Source of the DNA: a virus
Reading direction: 5' to 3' (one strand)
DNA: 29,676 bases
IMG/VR virus record: IMGVR_UViG_3300027896_000156
Span: 1-29,676 of that record
Positions 21,849 to 29,600 of this stretch are shown one piece after another. Position numbers and translations under genes: made by a program. Below the pieces are notes generated by a model. That model searched no databases. It saw nothing but the letters and a program-made list of their open reading frames with translations, and had not been told where the DNA came from. The number at the start of each line of letters is the position of its first letter. The first letter of the stretch is position 1.

Positions 21849-24425
21849 TTATTTCTTTTTTCTACCACTTGCATTTATCTTAGCAATAGTGATGTCATCT
21901 TTATGATTCTTTCTTTCATTATCTAGTTTTTCTCTTTCCACCTTTAATTTCTCCATAGCAACATTATTCTTACTCTGTATATCCATCACCTTAGTTCTAT
22001 AATCATTGGCAGCTTTGGTTTGCTCATTCAACAATTTATTATTCTCTAATATATCAGGGATATTGTTTTGATTTACATCCAATGGTACCTTCTCTTGACC
22101 CTCAGCTTTAATAGTGGCAATTTGTTCTTTGCTGATTCTATCCATTTGTTTGTTATAATCATCATGAGCAAGTTTTTCTTCATGTTCTCTCTGAGCCTGT
22201 TGAATTTGAGCATCAGTGGCATATCTAGCTTGATCGATTTCTTGTTGTTTCTGCTGCATCTGTTGTTGCTGTATAGTTTCTTGTTTATTCTTAAGATCTT
22301 TGAATATCTTCTTCATCTGACGAACAGAGTTTGTAGAATATAATTCAATTATATCATATACACTACCACCATTTTGAATAACAGTTTGAGACAATTGTCT
22401 AATTTCATTAAACATTTTTTGGTCCTCAGGTCTGTTAGTTAAGAACACTTTCAGGTCCCTAAATTTGAGATCTGTACCATTAACAGATACAAAAGCAGAC
22501 TCACCAGAGTTTGTAACATAAGATATTGTAGATTGTGGTTTCTTACTTTCTATGTATAAGGCAGCATCAATAATTCCTTGATAAAGCTGGCCTAATACAT
22601 ATTCATGTGCCACAAATAAAGGTTCTGTTTGTGAATAAGACTGACTAATAGCTGTATTAGTACCTGTAGCAGTTTCACTAGCTGCTACACTTCCCAGTCT
22701 TTGTTTAGACATACCAATTAGTTCCCAACATTCATTTTTAAGTTGAATAGCTAATTGATACCTAGATTGAATCTCTTGTGTACGTGTAAGATCAATATCT
22801 CTAAATTGATTAAATGAACTTGGACTCTTTAAGTTTTCAGGAGAGTCATCAATAAATACCACTCCTCTATTACGTGCTTCCATTTCCCAAACATCTAACG
22901 CATCTTGTGCATCACCATCTTTAGGAACTGGTACGTGTCTAATAGATGTTAAATACACCTTACCCACTTCTTTTTCAAGAAGTTTATAAAGCTGATTCAT
23001 ACATACATTATATAACACTTGGAAAGGTTTCATAAGATCTACTAAGCTTTTAGCTTCTGTATTCTTCACCTCATGAACCACTCCTATAATAGGACAATAG
23101 TCTAATAATTTATAAGGTTTAATGTTATAAATATCTGGACCAATCTTATATCCTTGGTACCATTGATTAATCCATCCCCATTCTAATGATTGTTCTGTAG
23201 GAATGGTTTTAGATTTATAGTTTTCATCTACAAGCATTGACTGCTCATTACCTAATTCATCTAAGTATATAAGTTTGCCTATTTTCTTTTTACTAATCCA
23301 ATATGCTCTCACCACTACATATTTATAACCGAACGAAGATACATTTGATGTAAGTCCTAAGAAGTCTCTAAGGCCATCATTGTTTTCTTTCATTTCAGAT
23401 TCAATAATCATTCTTGTCTGTAACACTAATGGATCATATGTATCATATGTTACAGAGTCTATACCTGGAGTGGCATTAGGATTACCAAGATTGGACTCAC
23501 GTACATTGATCAATCCATAATCTTGTAATGAAGAACGTAAGTGATCTATTTCCTCTTTAGAAATGTCTGGGAATGTTTCAATGATTTCAGATAGTTCCAT
23601 CACCTGCACAATACCTGCAGCATAGGCACCTTGTGCTCTACCTGTAGGATCTGAAATCCATTTTCTATCTGGTGTTGTAAGAAACCAAACATTTTTAGGG
23701 TTGGCCACTTCAACATTAAATCCAAGTTTTGAATTATCCTCGTATATGTGAAAGAACTCTCTGGAAGATATTAATAAGTCTCTGAAAGCATCTTCTGATT
23801 TCTCCTTCATTACAAATTCAGCTTTCTGTGAAGTGAGTATATGATTGGCCCATTTCTCAGCTACAGATGTATAGGAATCAAGTTGATCTTGTACATCTTC
23901 TAAAGTCATCTGTTGTAGCTCTTGATCATCTGGTTGTTGTCCTTTTAATAAAGACTCCACTACCATTTTTTTCTTAGCCTCATTTATAACATAGTCTTGT
24001 AATATCTGTGTCTTAAATTCAAGTTCTTCAGCCTGACTATCGTCATCAAAAGCTTTCACTCTAAAAGAATCTGGTCTTTTGGAGATTTCACCTACTAATT
24101 CATTTAAAGGAGTGGTGACAATAGAATACATTTTTACATAAGCTGGAAGTTGTAAATCTGCTGTAAGTACATCTGTAAAACTTCTCACCTGTGGCTCTTG
24201 ATAAAAGTCTTCCATTCTAAGAATACCTTTAACCAAATCATAGTTTTTAACAAATGAATCTCTATTCTTTACATATTCAGCATATGATCTATTAGCAAAA
24301 TAGTCCATTGTATTCTTCACCCAACTCTCATCTTGCTTCTCCTTATCAGTTTTAAATTGATCAGGAAATATATTCAAATAGGCATACCTAATTGTTGCGT
24401 CTTTTGTATATCTTATAATTGCCAT
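21849..24425 (-). CDS. Portal protein
   Basis: The 858-residue protein follows TerL and has the length and layout of the crAss-like portal. A helical N-terminal region contains DYFANRSYAEYVKNRDSFVK. A large core with clip/stem features follows, including the helix motif GMSKQRLGSVAASETATGTN and SQSYSQTEPLFVAHEYVLGQ, which typify phage portals. From about residue 720 the C-terminus is a Gln/Glu/Lys-rich coiled coil ending in a basic SGRKKK tail. Within it lies LDVNQNNIPDILE (about 781-793), resembling a calcium-binding D-x-N-x-N loop. The twelve-subunit ring forms the DNA entry vertex. The gene starts at the end of TerL in an overlap. Confidence 0.9.
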   Translation of the reverse strand: MAIIRYTKDATIRYAYLNIFPDQFKTDKEKQDESWVKNTMDYFANRSYAEYVKNRDSFVKNYDLVKGILRMEDFYQEPQVRSFTDVLTADLQLPAYVKMYSIVTTPLNELVGEISKRPDSFRVKAFDDDSQAEELEFKTQILQDYVINEAKKKMVVESLLKGQQPDDQELQQMTLEDVQDQLDSYTSVAEKWANHILTSQKAEFVMKEKSEDAFRDLLISSREFFHIYEDNSKLGFNVEVANPKNVWFLTTPDRKWISDPTGRAQGAYAAGIVQVMELSEIIETFPDISKEEIDHLRSSLQDYGLINVRESNLGNPNATPGIDSVTYDTYDPLVLQTRMIIESEMKENNDGLRDFLGLTSNVSSFGYKYVVVRAYWISKKKIGKLIYLDELGNEQSMLVDENYKSKTIPTEQSLEWGWINQWYQGYKIGPDIYNIKPYKLLDYCPIIGVVHEVKNTEAKSLVDLMKPFQVLYNVCMNQLYKLLEKEVGKVYLTSIRHVPVPKDGDAQDALDVWEMEARNRGVVFIDDSPENLKSPSSFNQFRDIDLTRTQEIQSRYQLAIQLKNECWELIGMSKQRLGSVAASETATGTNTAISQSYSQTEPLFVAHEYVLGQLYQGIIDAALYIESKKPQSTISYVTNSGESAFVSVNGTDLKFRDLKVFLTNRPEDQKMFNEIRQLSQTVIQNGGSVYDIIELYSTNSVRQMKKIFKDLKNKQETIQQQQMQQKQQEIDQARYATDAQIQQAQREHEEKLAHDDYNKQMDRISKEQIATIKAEGQEKVPLDVNQNNIPDILENNKLLNEQTKAANDYRTKVMDIQSKNNVAMEKLKVEREKLDNERKNHKDDITIAKINASGRKKK

Positions 24426-26458
24426 TATGAAAATAATTTACTTTTATATTTTCTAGGACGTGATTTAAATAGTCCTCTTGATTCTGTAAATAACATATTG
24501 TTAGGGTTTTTATGAAACATAGCTTTCACCCTATCATCTGATGATCCTCCCACCTTTCCAAGAATAGGATCCATTTTAAGTGCTTGAGCAATAGCAAGTT
24601 CTGCAGCTACAAGTCTATCAAAGTTACCCTGATCATTATATTGAATAATTTCTTCTAATAATACAGGATCAAATATCTTACTCACTCCTAACACTTCTTT
24701 AACTGTCTCTCCATTTTCATTTGTCTCTTTATATATAGTAGCTTCCAGATATTTCTTTAAACAAGTGTGAAGATACTCAATTATTTTATCACTTGAACGA
24801 TGTATACCATAATCTCTTTTTACAGTGGTGTTTGGTACAATCTCCTTTAACCATTCAGGTTGTCTCTCTAAATAGTGAGCATCTCCTTTAGCTTTCATAT
24901 ATTCTATGAATGATATATCATCATTCTCACAGAGTGTTCTGGCATTGTAATATTTAATAAGTAATCTAGCCTGCTCTTCCCATATATCTTTCTTATCTGG
25001 CCTAGCTACATATGAAGCTACAAACATATCTTGATACTTCTCACCTGTTAAATCGTGCATTCTTTTATAAATATAAACAGCACCTAATGATGAGCTATAT
25101 GCAGATTTTCCCTGTCTGTAGGGATCCACTCCTGCTGTATAAAGTCCGTATGGAGGATTTTCTACAGGAAATTCATATATGACAATAGGAGCATCTTTTT
25201 GATCACTATTCTTTAAAGGAAAGTTTGTAATAGGCATCCTGTCTGTAAACTCATGTTTTATTCCTCCATCATCACTGTATAATATTACAGGAATACCTGT
25301 TTTCTCTTGTTGTAATAATCTAAACTTCTGTCTCTTAGCTCCTTCTATATCGAATATATTAGTGTCTTCATTTAAGAATATATCATCCACTTCAAATGGA
25401 TAGTACATCTTCTCTTTTAAAAAAGCTATTCTATCTCCAGCTTTTTTAAGTCTTTCTAAATTCTTTGTAGTTATTTCATTAGCTTTTTCCTCATTACTCA
25501 CCAACATTGCTATATTATGCAGGTCACTGGAAGCTGGTTGATCAAGATAGGTCCCTAATGTAGAAGGTTCCTTGGCTTCCATTCTATACTTATTAGAGAT
25601 GAATAGTCCATGGATTCTCTTATCATCTTTGTTATTATTGTATTCTAGAAAATTAAAATTAGCTACATCAAACATTAAACTCTTTGCATCCATAAATTTC
25701 TTCATATCACCACCAGTCCCAGTAAGAATAGGAGAACATCCCCAGCCATATGGTGTAGTGAAACCTGGAATAGCAGCCTGTAACCCTCTAAGAAAACTTC
25801 CTTTACCAATCTCATCTATAATTAATTTACGTGGTTTAGTACCTGCAATAGCCTCTTCATTATTACCCTCATCTAAGTTTCTGATGAGAATAGAAGAAAA
25901 TGGTATTCTTTCTCCAGCTTTTGTCTTAATACCTAATGTCACTTGATTCTTCCAATTATCCTCTATTCTTTGCCATCTCCAATATTCAGGAATAAATCCA
26001 AGTCCTTTGTCTATTTTATCTGTAATTAGTTTAATATCTGGAGCATTTAATCCAGCTATAATATTTTGGGAGTTTTCATCAAATGTAGCTCCCCATGCTA
26101 TATAAGATGCCTCAAGAACGGATTTAGCAAAACGTCTAATACCTAGAATGACTAAGCCTTTCTTTTCTATTTGAGCTTTATCAATTTCATTTGTCACAAT
26201 CCATTCATTGTCCCTTAATAAGGGATTGGCATATTTTTGACTTATTCTTCCTCTGTCATCCAGTATGTCTACTTCTGTATGCCAGATATTTAAATGCCAA
26301 TACAAAAAGGGGTTGATATAAACCCCATTCATCATTGCACCATTTAAACATAAATCTTTATGGAAATCAAAGAAAGGTTTACATTCTTCACTATTCCTAT
26401 CAGGAATGCGTTTCTGATTTATGAACCAATCCTTATAGTCTACACTTTTAATTTCCAT
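24425..26458 (-). CDS. terL: Terminase large subunit
   Basis: The 677-residue DNA packaging motor has an N-terminal ATPase with Walker A GIRRFAKS (106-113, a terminase-type variant), Walker B LIIDE (212-216), and a coupling motif LTGTGG (245-250). The C-terminal RNase H-like nuclease shows Asp445 in YTAGVDPYRQGKS, an ENDD segment (511-514), and Asp614 in GNFDRLVAAELAIAQ, as expected for the acidic metal-binding triad. It cuts the concatemer and drives it into the procapsid through the portal encoded next. Its start overlaps the stop of the 111-residue gene and its stop overlaps the portal start. Confidence 0.93.
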   Translation of the reverse strand: MEIKSVDYKDWFINQKRIPDRNSEECKPFFDFHKDLCLNGAMMNGVYINPFLYWHLNIWHTEVDILDDRGRISQKYANPLLRDNEWIVTNEIDKAQIEKKGLVILGIRRFAKSVLEASYIAWGATFDENSQNIIAGLNAPDIKLITDKIDKGLGFIPEYWRWQRIEDNWKNQVTLGIKTKAGERIPFSSILIRNLDEGNNEEAIAGTKPRKLIIDEIGKGSFLRGLQAAIPGFTTPYGWGCSPILTGTGGDMKKFMDAKSLMFDVANFNFLEYNNNKDDKRIHGLFISNKYRMEAKEPSTLGTYLDQPASSDLHNIAMLVSNEEKANEITTKNLERLKKAGDRIAFLKEKMYYPFEVDDIFLNEDTNIFDIEGAKRQKFRLLQQEKTGIPVILYSDDGGIKHEFTDRMPITNFPLKNSDQKDAPIVIYEFPVENPPYGLYTAGVDPYRQGKSAYSSSLGAVYIYKRMHDLTGEKYQDMFVASYVARPDKKDIWEEQARLLIKYYNARTLCENDDISFIEYMKAKGDAHYLERQPEWLKEIVPNTTVKRDYGIHRSSDKIIEYLHTCLKKYLEATIYKETNENGETVKEVLGVSKIFDPVLLEEIIQYNDQGNFDRLVAAELAIAQALKMDPILGKVGGSSDDRVKAMFHKNPNNMLFTESRGLFKSRPRKYKSKLFS

Positions 26459-26793
26459 TATTTTCTATTCTTTAAAAAATCTTCAGCTTGTCCACCTAGT
26501 TCACCTTTTCCTCTAATTTCCACTTTAGCTTCTTCAGCACTTCTTAACTTATCTACCACTTCCACCAATGCTAAATAATTTTTCATAGTTTCTTGAACAA
26601 ACTTACCTTGTGCTTCAATACTGGCAATCACCATTGGTAACATACCTCCTTTAGCTGTAGGTTTCCATTCAATCCTATCCTTCAATTGATGAAGTGGATT
26701 TGCATCAACATAAGCCTTCCATGATTTAAGTTGTTGCTCAGCCCATTCAAGTTCTGTATTAATGTATGTAGTTTTTTTAATAGTTGTCGCCAT
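26458..26793 (-). CDS. Hypothetical protein preceding TerL (small terminase candidate)
   Basis: The 111-residue protein is largely helical: ELEWAEQQLKSWKAYVDANP, then QLKDRIEWKPTAKGGMLPMV, a helix IEAQGKFVQETMKNYLALVE, and a Gly-rich acidic/basic end. It overlaps both the upstream 96-residue gene (17 bp) and TerL. In many tailed phages the gene just before TerL encodes the small terminase that recognises DNA, but small terminases of crAss-like phages are not clearly known to me and no helix-turn-helix is evident. The role is therefore a position-based guess. Confidence 0.55.
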   Translation of the reverse strand: MATTIKKTTYINTELEWAEQQLKSWKAYVDANPLHQLKDRIEWKPTAKGGMLPMVIASIEAQGKFVQETMKNYLALVEVVDKLRSAEEAKVEIRGKGELGGQAEDFLKNRK

Positions 26794-27067
26794 AATCTTC
26801 GTCTCCTTCCTCTTCTTTTAAAATATTATCTAAATCCATACCCTCTTTAATAATCTTATCTATCTCAGACTCATCTGTATGTGGTATATCTAAATCTAAT
26901 TGTGATTTATATTTGTTTAAGGAAAATGCTAACTCTTTATCTGTCATTCCCCAAATGTCTCCATATCCATCAAGAGCTGTAGCAAGATGTCTTCCTATAT
27001 TGTAAGCTGGAAAGTTCTTATGTAGTTCCTGAAGGATTGATATCACTTCATTATAATAATTGTTCAT
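26777..27067 (-). CDS. Acidic hypothetical protein
   Basis: The 96-residue protein begins MNNYYNEVISILQELHKNFP and includes a short GRHLATALDGYGDIWGMTDKE region. It is rich in Asp/Glu, most of all in the last 20 residues (EEEGDEDYGDNY). It overlaps its neighbours: its ATG is within the TGA stop of the 82-residue gene (ATGA), and its end overlaps the 111-residue gene by 17 bp. I do not recognise the family. The acidic, helical character and the place before the packaging genes would suit a small adaptor, but nothing proves it. Confidence 0.55.
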   Translation of the reverse strand: MNNYYNEVISILQELHKNFPAYNIGRHLATALDGYGDIWGMTDKELAFSLNKYKSQLDLDIPHTDESEIDKIIKEGMDLDNILKEEEGDEDYGDNY

Positions 27068-27312
27068 ATTAATTGGTTATAATCTTCATCTGTCAGTTTA
27101 GTGGATATTTCAATATCATCTGTTTGTTCACTAAGCTCTTTTGCAGCCTCTGGAGTCATATATTCTTTTGTAAAGGCTATATGCATTTTATCTTGTATTT
27201 CTCCTCTTTGTGCTATTATATCTATGTAGTCCACCCCTTTATTATATAATTCAACCATTACACCAATCAGTGCATCAAGAGGCACCTTCTTTATAACTGT
27301 TTCATTATCCAT
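27064..27312 (-). CDS. Small acidic hypothetical protein
   Basis: The 82-residue protein starts MDNETVIKKVPLDALIGVMV and continues with a helix-rich, acidic sequence (YITPEAAKELSEQTDDIEIS type composition, with KLTDEDYNQLI at the end). It overlaps the zinc-ribbon gene upstream by 8 bp and shares an ATGA overlap with the gene downstream, which indicates real coding and coupled translation. No motif recognised. It ends with TGA, one of three such stops in the window. Confidence 0.55.
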   Translation of the reverse strand: MDNETVIKKVPLDALIGVMVELYNKGVDYIDIIAQRGEIQDKMHIAFTKEYMTPEAAKELSEQTDDIEISTKLTDEDYNQLI

Positions 27313-27601
27313 TTTTTATAGCAGTTTTAATTTCATTTTCCTGTTCACCATCCAATACTGCCATCCATTTTTGTTTTGGGCATTCACAGGAAAGACATTT
27401 TGTTTTAGCAGATAGTGTACATCCACAATTTGTACAATGAGCATCCAGTCTCATTGTCTTATGATTTTTAGAATGAAATTCACATTCCTCACATATAATC
27501 ATTCTCTCCCTACTTATTGTCCTAATTAAAGGCTTTAATTCTTTTGAAGGCATTATATTATTTTTCCAACCTTCATACACTTGTGAGAAATTAATCTTCA
27601 T
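27305..27601 (-). CDS. Zinc-ribbon protein
   Basis: The 98-residue protein has eight Cys residues arranged as zinc-binding pairs: Cys37/Cys40 (CEEC), Cys56/Cys59/Cys61 (CTNCGC), and Cys69/Cys72/Cys74 (CLSCEC) followed by PKQKW. The arrangement, with an R-x-D-x-x-C before the second knuckle and CP-x-x-KW at the end, is a pattern I have seen in small phage proteins, though without a known function. A nucleic-acid or protein-binding role is plausible. It overlaps both neighbours, upstream HU-like gene by 11 bp and downstream acidic gene by 8 bp. Confidence 0.7.
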   Translation of the reverse strand: MKINFSQVYEGWKNNIMPSKELKPLIRTISRERMIICEECEFHSKNHKTMRLDAHCTNCGCTLSAKTKCLSCECPKQKWMAVLDGEQENEIKTAIKNG

Positions 27602-27944
27602 ATTTAATTCTAGCTTTAAGTTGGTTTAAAGAATCTTTAGCGTTCTCAAGTGTTATTATGGCACTTTTTCTTTTTTGTTCTGTCGTATTTTCATTATTGA
27701 CAATCTTTTCCACTGCCTTCACTTTAGCTTTTAGATCTTCCACTCTTTTCTTAGCTTTTGTTTTATTAAAATAGAACTTACCAAATCCAGCTATTTCCAC
27801 ACTATCATTTGTTTGCATAGCATCATTAGCAGCTTGAAACTGATGATTAATCACCTTCTCAATTGTCTTTTCACTCACCATCATCTTCACTGCCAGGATT
27901 CTAATAAGATAGTCCTTGACAGACATACTCATTGGTTTATCCAT
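27591..27944 (-). CDS. HU/IHF-like DNA-binding protein
   Basis: The 117-residue protein has a helical N-terminus with VSEKTIEKVINHQFQAAN (23-40) and then SVEIAGFGKFYFNKTKAKKR (48-67). This is the core HU/IHF pattern of two helices, a beta strand with a GFG-type turn (53-55) and a basic strand. The normal beta-arm is replaced by, or leads into, a long Lys/Glu-rich helical extension to the end, so it is an atypical member. Proteins of this class bend DNA; IHF-like genes are known in crAss-like phages. It overlaps the winged-helix gene upstream by 8 bp and the zinc-ribbon gene downstream by 11 bp. Confidence 0.8.
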   Translation of the reverse strand: MDKPMSMSVKDYLIRILAVKMMVSEKTIEKVINHQFQAANDAMQTNDSVEIAGFGKFYFNKTKAKKRVEDLKAKVKAVEKIVNNENTTEQKRKSAIITLENAKDSLNQLKARIKYED

Positions 27945-28293
27945 GACTTATAGTTATTTGTAAAACAATATCGTTCTCAAAGTTTAGCAGAATAACAGGA
28001 TTCACCTTTACCTTACTACCATCCTTTATAAGAATTCCAAGTTTCTTAAGTTTAGAAATCATATTATTTATTGTAGGGGTGGAGCTTCCGTGTTTTTTAC
28101 AAAATTCCTCTCTTATATTAGCATAGCTTATATTTCCCTTAATAGCAGCAAATGCTACAAGCTGTATTTCTCTTTGTGTAAGTTTCAAATTATTCAAAGC
28201 TGATAGTATTATGTAATACTTCTCTGCACAAGAATAATTATCCTCTATAGACTTTTTAAGCTTTTGAACTACTATTTTCTTTTTAGCTTCCAT
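27937..28293 (-). CDS. Winged helix-turn-helix protein
   Basis: The 118-residue protein has a basic N-terminal helix, then LTQREIQLVAFAAIKGNISY and EEFCKKHGSSTPTINNMISK followed by LKKLGILIKDGSKVKVNPVI. This is the helix, recognition helix, then wing order of a MarR/GntR-like winged HTH domain (about 38-108). It is likely a DNA-binding regulator. It is the first gene of the dense block of small genes and has a promoter-like site whose -7 element ends 13 bp before the ATG, so it could autoregulate. Whether it activates or represses the late operon cannot be read from sequence. Confidence 0.72.
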   Translation of the reverse strand: MEAKKKIVVQKLKKSIEDNYSCAEKYYIILSALNNLKLTQREIQLVAFAAIKGNISYANIREEFCKKHGSSTPTINNMISKLKKLGILIKDGSKVKVNPVILLNFENDIVLQITISHG

Positions 28294-28305
28294 AATTAGT
28301 TAAAG

Positions 28306-28335
28306 CAAAGATAGGACAATATATCAACTTACAAA
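28306..28335 (-). promoter_or_regulatory. Strong Bacteroidota-type promoter for the leftward late operon
   Basis: On the minus strand TTTG (28335-28332) is followed after 18 nt by TATCTTTG (28313-28306), a full match to the Bacteroides -7 consensus TAnnTTTG with an acceptable -33 element. The predicted transcript start is only a few bases before the winged-helix ATG at 28293, giving a very short leader. It lies in the 78-bp gap after the small membrane-protein gene. This is the best promoter candidate in the window. Confidence 0.7.
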
Positions 28336-28371
28336 TAACTAAATACACCATTTAGCTATTTTAATGCTATA

Positions 28372-28605
28372 TTATGCTTCATTTCTATAGAATGTGATGT
28401 ACACACTGATAAAAAACAACCCAATAGTTATTTCTTTTTCCATTGATCCATCTTCTAATCTGTACAACTTATTTGAAATCCCCAGCTCAAAGACACCTAC
28501 ACTCGAAGGAAGTAGTTCTATCCCTATTGTTATTTCATCTGCATATGTCCATTGTGTAGCTATACATAGAATAACAAACCCTAAAATTGCATATAAACCT
28601 ATCAT
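28372..28605 (-). CDS. Small predicted membrane protein
   Basis: The 77-residue protein opens with a hydrophobic helix (MIGLYAILGFVILCIATQW, 1-19), has a soluble central part (about 20-57, with IELLPSSVGVFELGISNK), and a second hydrophobic segment near the end (ITIGLFFISVYITFY, 59-73). It therefore looks like a two-helix membrane protein. I prefer this strand over the overlapping 78-residue plus-strand frame because it has a plausible start and membrane layout and a promoter-like site 45-77 bp upstream. It may be a holin-like or superinfection protein, but no family is recognised. Confidence 0.58.
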   Translation of the reverse strand: MIGLYAILGFVILCIATQWTYADEITIGIELLPSSVGVFELGISNKLYRLEDGSMEKEITIGLFFISVYITFYRNEA

Positions 28606-28854
28606 GTTATTAAAGAAGAACAGGCTTTAAACTAACCCACCCTCCACCCCAAAGGTAAGGGGTAAATAAATTACCAACCAAATTTATTTTTAAAATACCA
28701 TCACCTACAGCTTAACAAAAAAAATTTTTTTCCAAATTACCACCCCCTCCATATACAAGGGAGAGGAGGCTACTTCCAGCTTCAACCCCTCCACATAGTA
28801 GCAGGGTTGGGGCTATCCCCCATTCAATGTAACCTGCATTAAAATAAAATCAAA
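28606..28854. promoter_or_regulatory. Divergent regulatory gap between leftward and rightward genes
   Basis: This 249-bp stretch separates the leftward and rightward modules. It contains three loosely related ACCCTCCA-type units followed by G-rich runs (about 28639-28663, 28742-28767 and 28784-28816), each able to form an imperfect hairpin. An A8T7 tract (28717-28731) would bend DNA. A TTTG N21 TACCTTTG site reading left lies at 28682-28650. No matching host-type promoter reads right toward 28855. It looks like a control region or replication-related site, but nothing identifies an origin. Confidence 0.5.
28650..28682 (-). promoter_or_regulatory. Promoter candidate for the small membrane-protein gene
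   Basis: On the minus strand TTTG (28682-28679) and TACCTTTG (28657-28650) are 21 nt apart. The -7 element is a full TAnnTTTG match. It lies 45 bp before the ATG at 28605 and overlaps one of the ACCCTCCA-type units, so it could be subject to control there. Confidence 0.6.
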
Positions 28855-29241
28855 ATGGAAAAAGAAATTAAAGGTAGAGACACCTTAAAGATTAAAACAA
28901 TCTCAAAGAACAACAAGTACAATGTTGAAGAAGGACACGTTTTCTTTGGTAAAACGTACAATTTGTACCAATTTAACGGTACTGCATTCACTGTTAATAG
29001 TGAAGATGAATTTGCTCAATGGAAAGATAATGCTAAATTGTACAGTGTTACGTTCACTGAAGGTACTCGTGATAGAGAAATTGACGGACAATTGGTTAAA
29101 GTGCCAACATTACAATTGACAAGTTGTACAAGTGTAGACCAAGAAATCTCTATGGCTAAGACTGAAAAGATTTTACAAGACATTTTCAAAGATGAACCTG
29201 CAGAAAAAGTTAGTGAATCTTTATTGAATGCTCTTAGTTAA
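28855..29241 (+). CDS. Rightward hypothetical protein, probably highly expressed
   Basis: The 128-residue protein begins MEKEIKGRDTLKIKTISKNN and has beta-rich central sequence (HVFFGKTYNLYQFNGTAFTV; KLYSVTFTEGTRDREIDGQL) and an amphipathic helical C-terminus (ILQDIFKDEPAEKVSESLLN). It is the first gene on the right side and the only complete one there. Codon choice (many AAC, GGT, CGT, ATC) differs from the late genes and suggests strong expression. It follows an A-rich leader without Shine-Dalgarno site (ATAAAATCAAAATG) and ends at a clear terminator, so it forms its own unit. I do not recognise the family; a small DNA-binding or early protein is possible. Confidence 0.78.
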   Translation: MEKEIKGRDTLKIKTISKNNKYNVEEGHVFFGKTYNLYQFNGTAFTVNSEDEFAQWKDNAKLYSVTFTEGTRDREIDGQLVKVPTLQLTSCTSVDQEISMAKTEKILQDIFKDEPAEKVSESLLNALS

Positions 29242-29251
29242 TGTAATTAAA

Positions 29252-29284
29252 GGCTCTCTCTTAATTGAGAGAGTCTTTATTTCA
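29252..29284 (+). terminator. Intrinsic terminator of the rightward gene
   Basis: GGCTCTCTC (29252-29260) and GAGAGAGTC (29267-29275) form a 9-bp stem with one G-U pair around a TTAATT loop, followed by TTTATTTC. It begins 11 bp after the stop codon at 29241. Confidence 0.85.
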
Positions 29285-29342
29285 TATATAAGGGTGGGAA
29301 AGAAAGGCTTCTTTAGGGTGGGTGAATTAAAGAAGAAATATG

Positions 29343-29400
29343 TTTTGTTTAACGTTCATAAAGAAAATCCCGTGTTTTTTGCACTCAACGTTAAACAAAA
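29343..29400. repeat. Perfect 14-bp inverted repeat with 30-bp spacer
   Basis: TTTTGTTTAACGTT (29343-29356) and its exact reverse complement AACGTTAAACAAAA (29387-29400) flank 30 bp. Each arm contains the palindrome AACGTT. As RNA this would form a 14-bp stem with a 30-nt loop; as DNA it would give a pair of identical sites in opposite orientation. No T-run follows, so it is not a terminator. Confidence 0.8.
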
Positions 29401-29600
29401 TGTGTTATAAGACAACTTTTATACATAAAAAGAAGATGAAAGAGATGGTGTGAGACCATTTCTCACCTGTCCTATGTATATTGGTCAGTGGTAAAATGCA
29501 TTGAACAAGAAACAATAAATATAGCATTAATCATATTTCCTCTTATGTTTATGTGTACAAAAAGAATTTAGTTATTCTTGCAGAAACAATTTTTATAAAC

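Noticed and set aside
28394-28630. Plus-strand 78-codon frame
   Set aside because: It is antisense to the predicted membrane-protein gene, which has better membrane layout and a promoter-like site.
29228-29410. Plus-strand 60-codon frame after the 128-residue gene
   Set aside because: It runs through the terminator hairpin and the inverted repeat, and overlaps the end of the real gene.
29470-29520. tRNA-like segment with TGGTCAGTGGTAAAATGC
   Set aside because: It looks like a D-arm, but no 7-bp acceptor stem, no normal anticodon loop and no GTTC T-arm can be placed around it.
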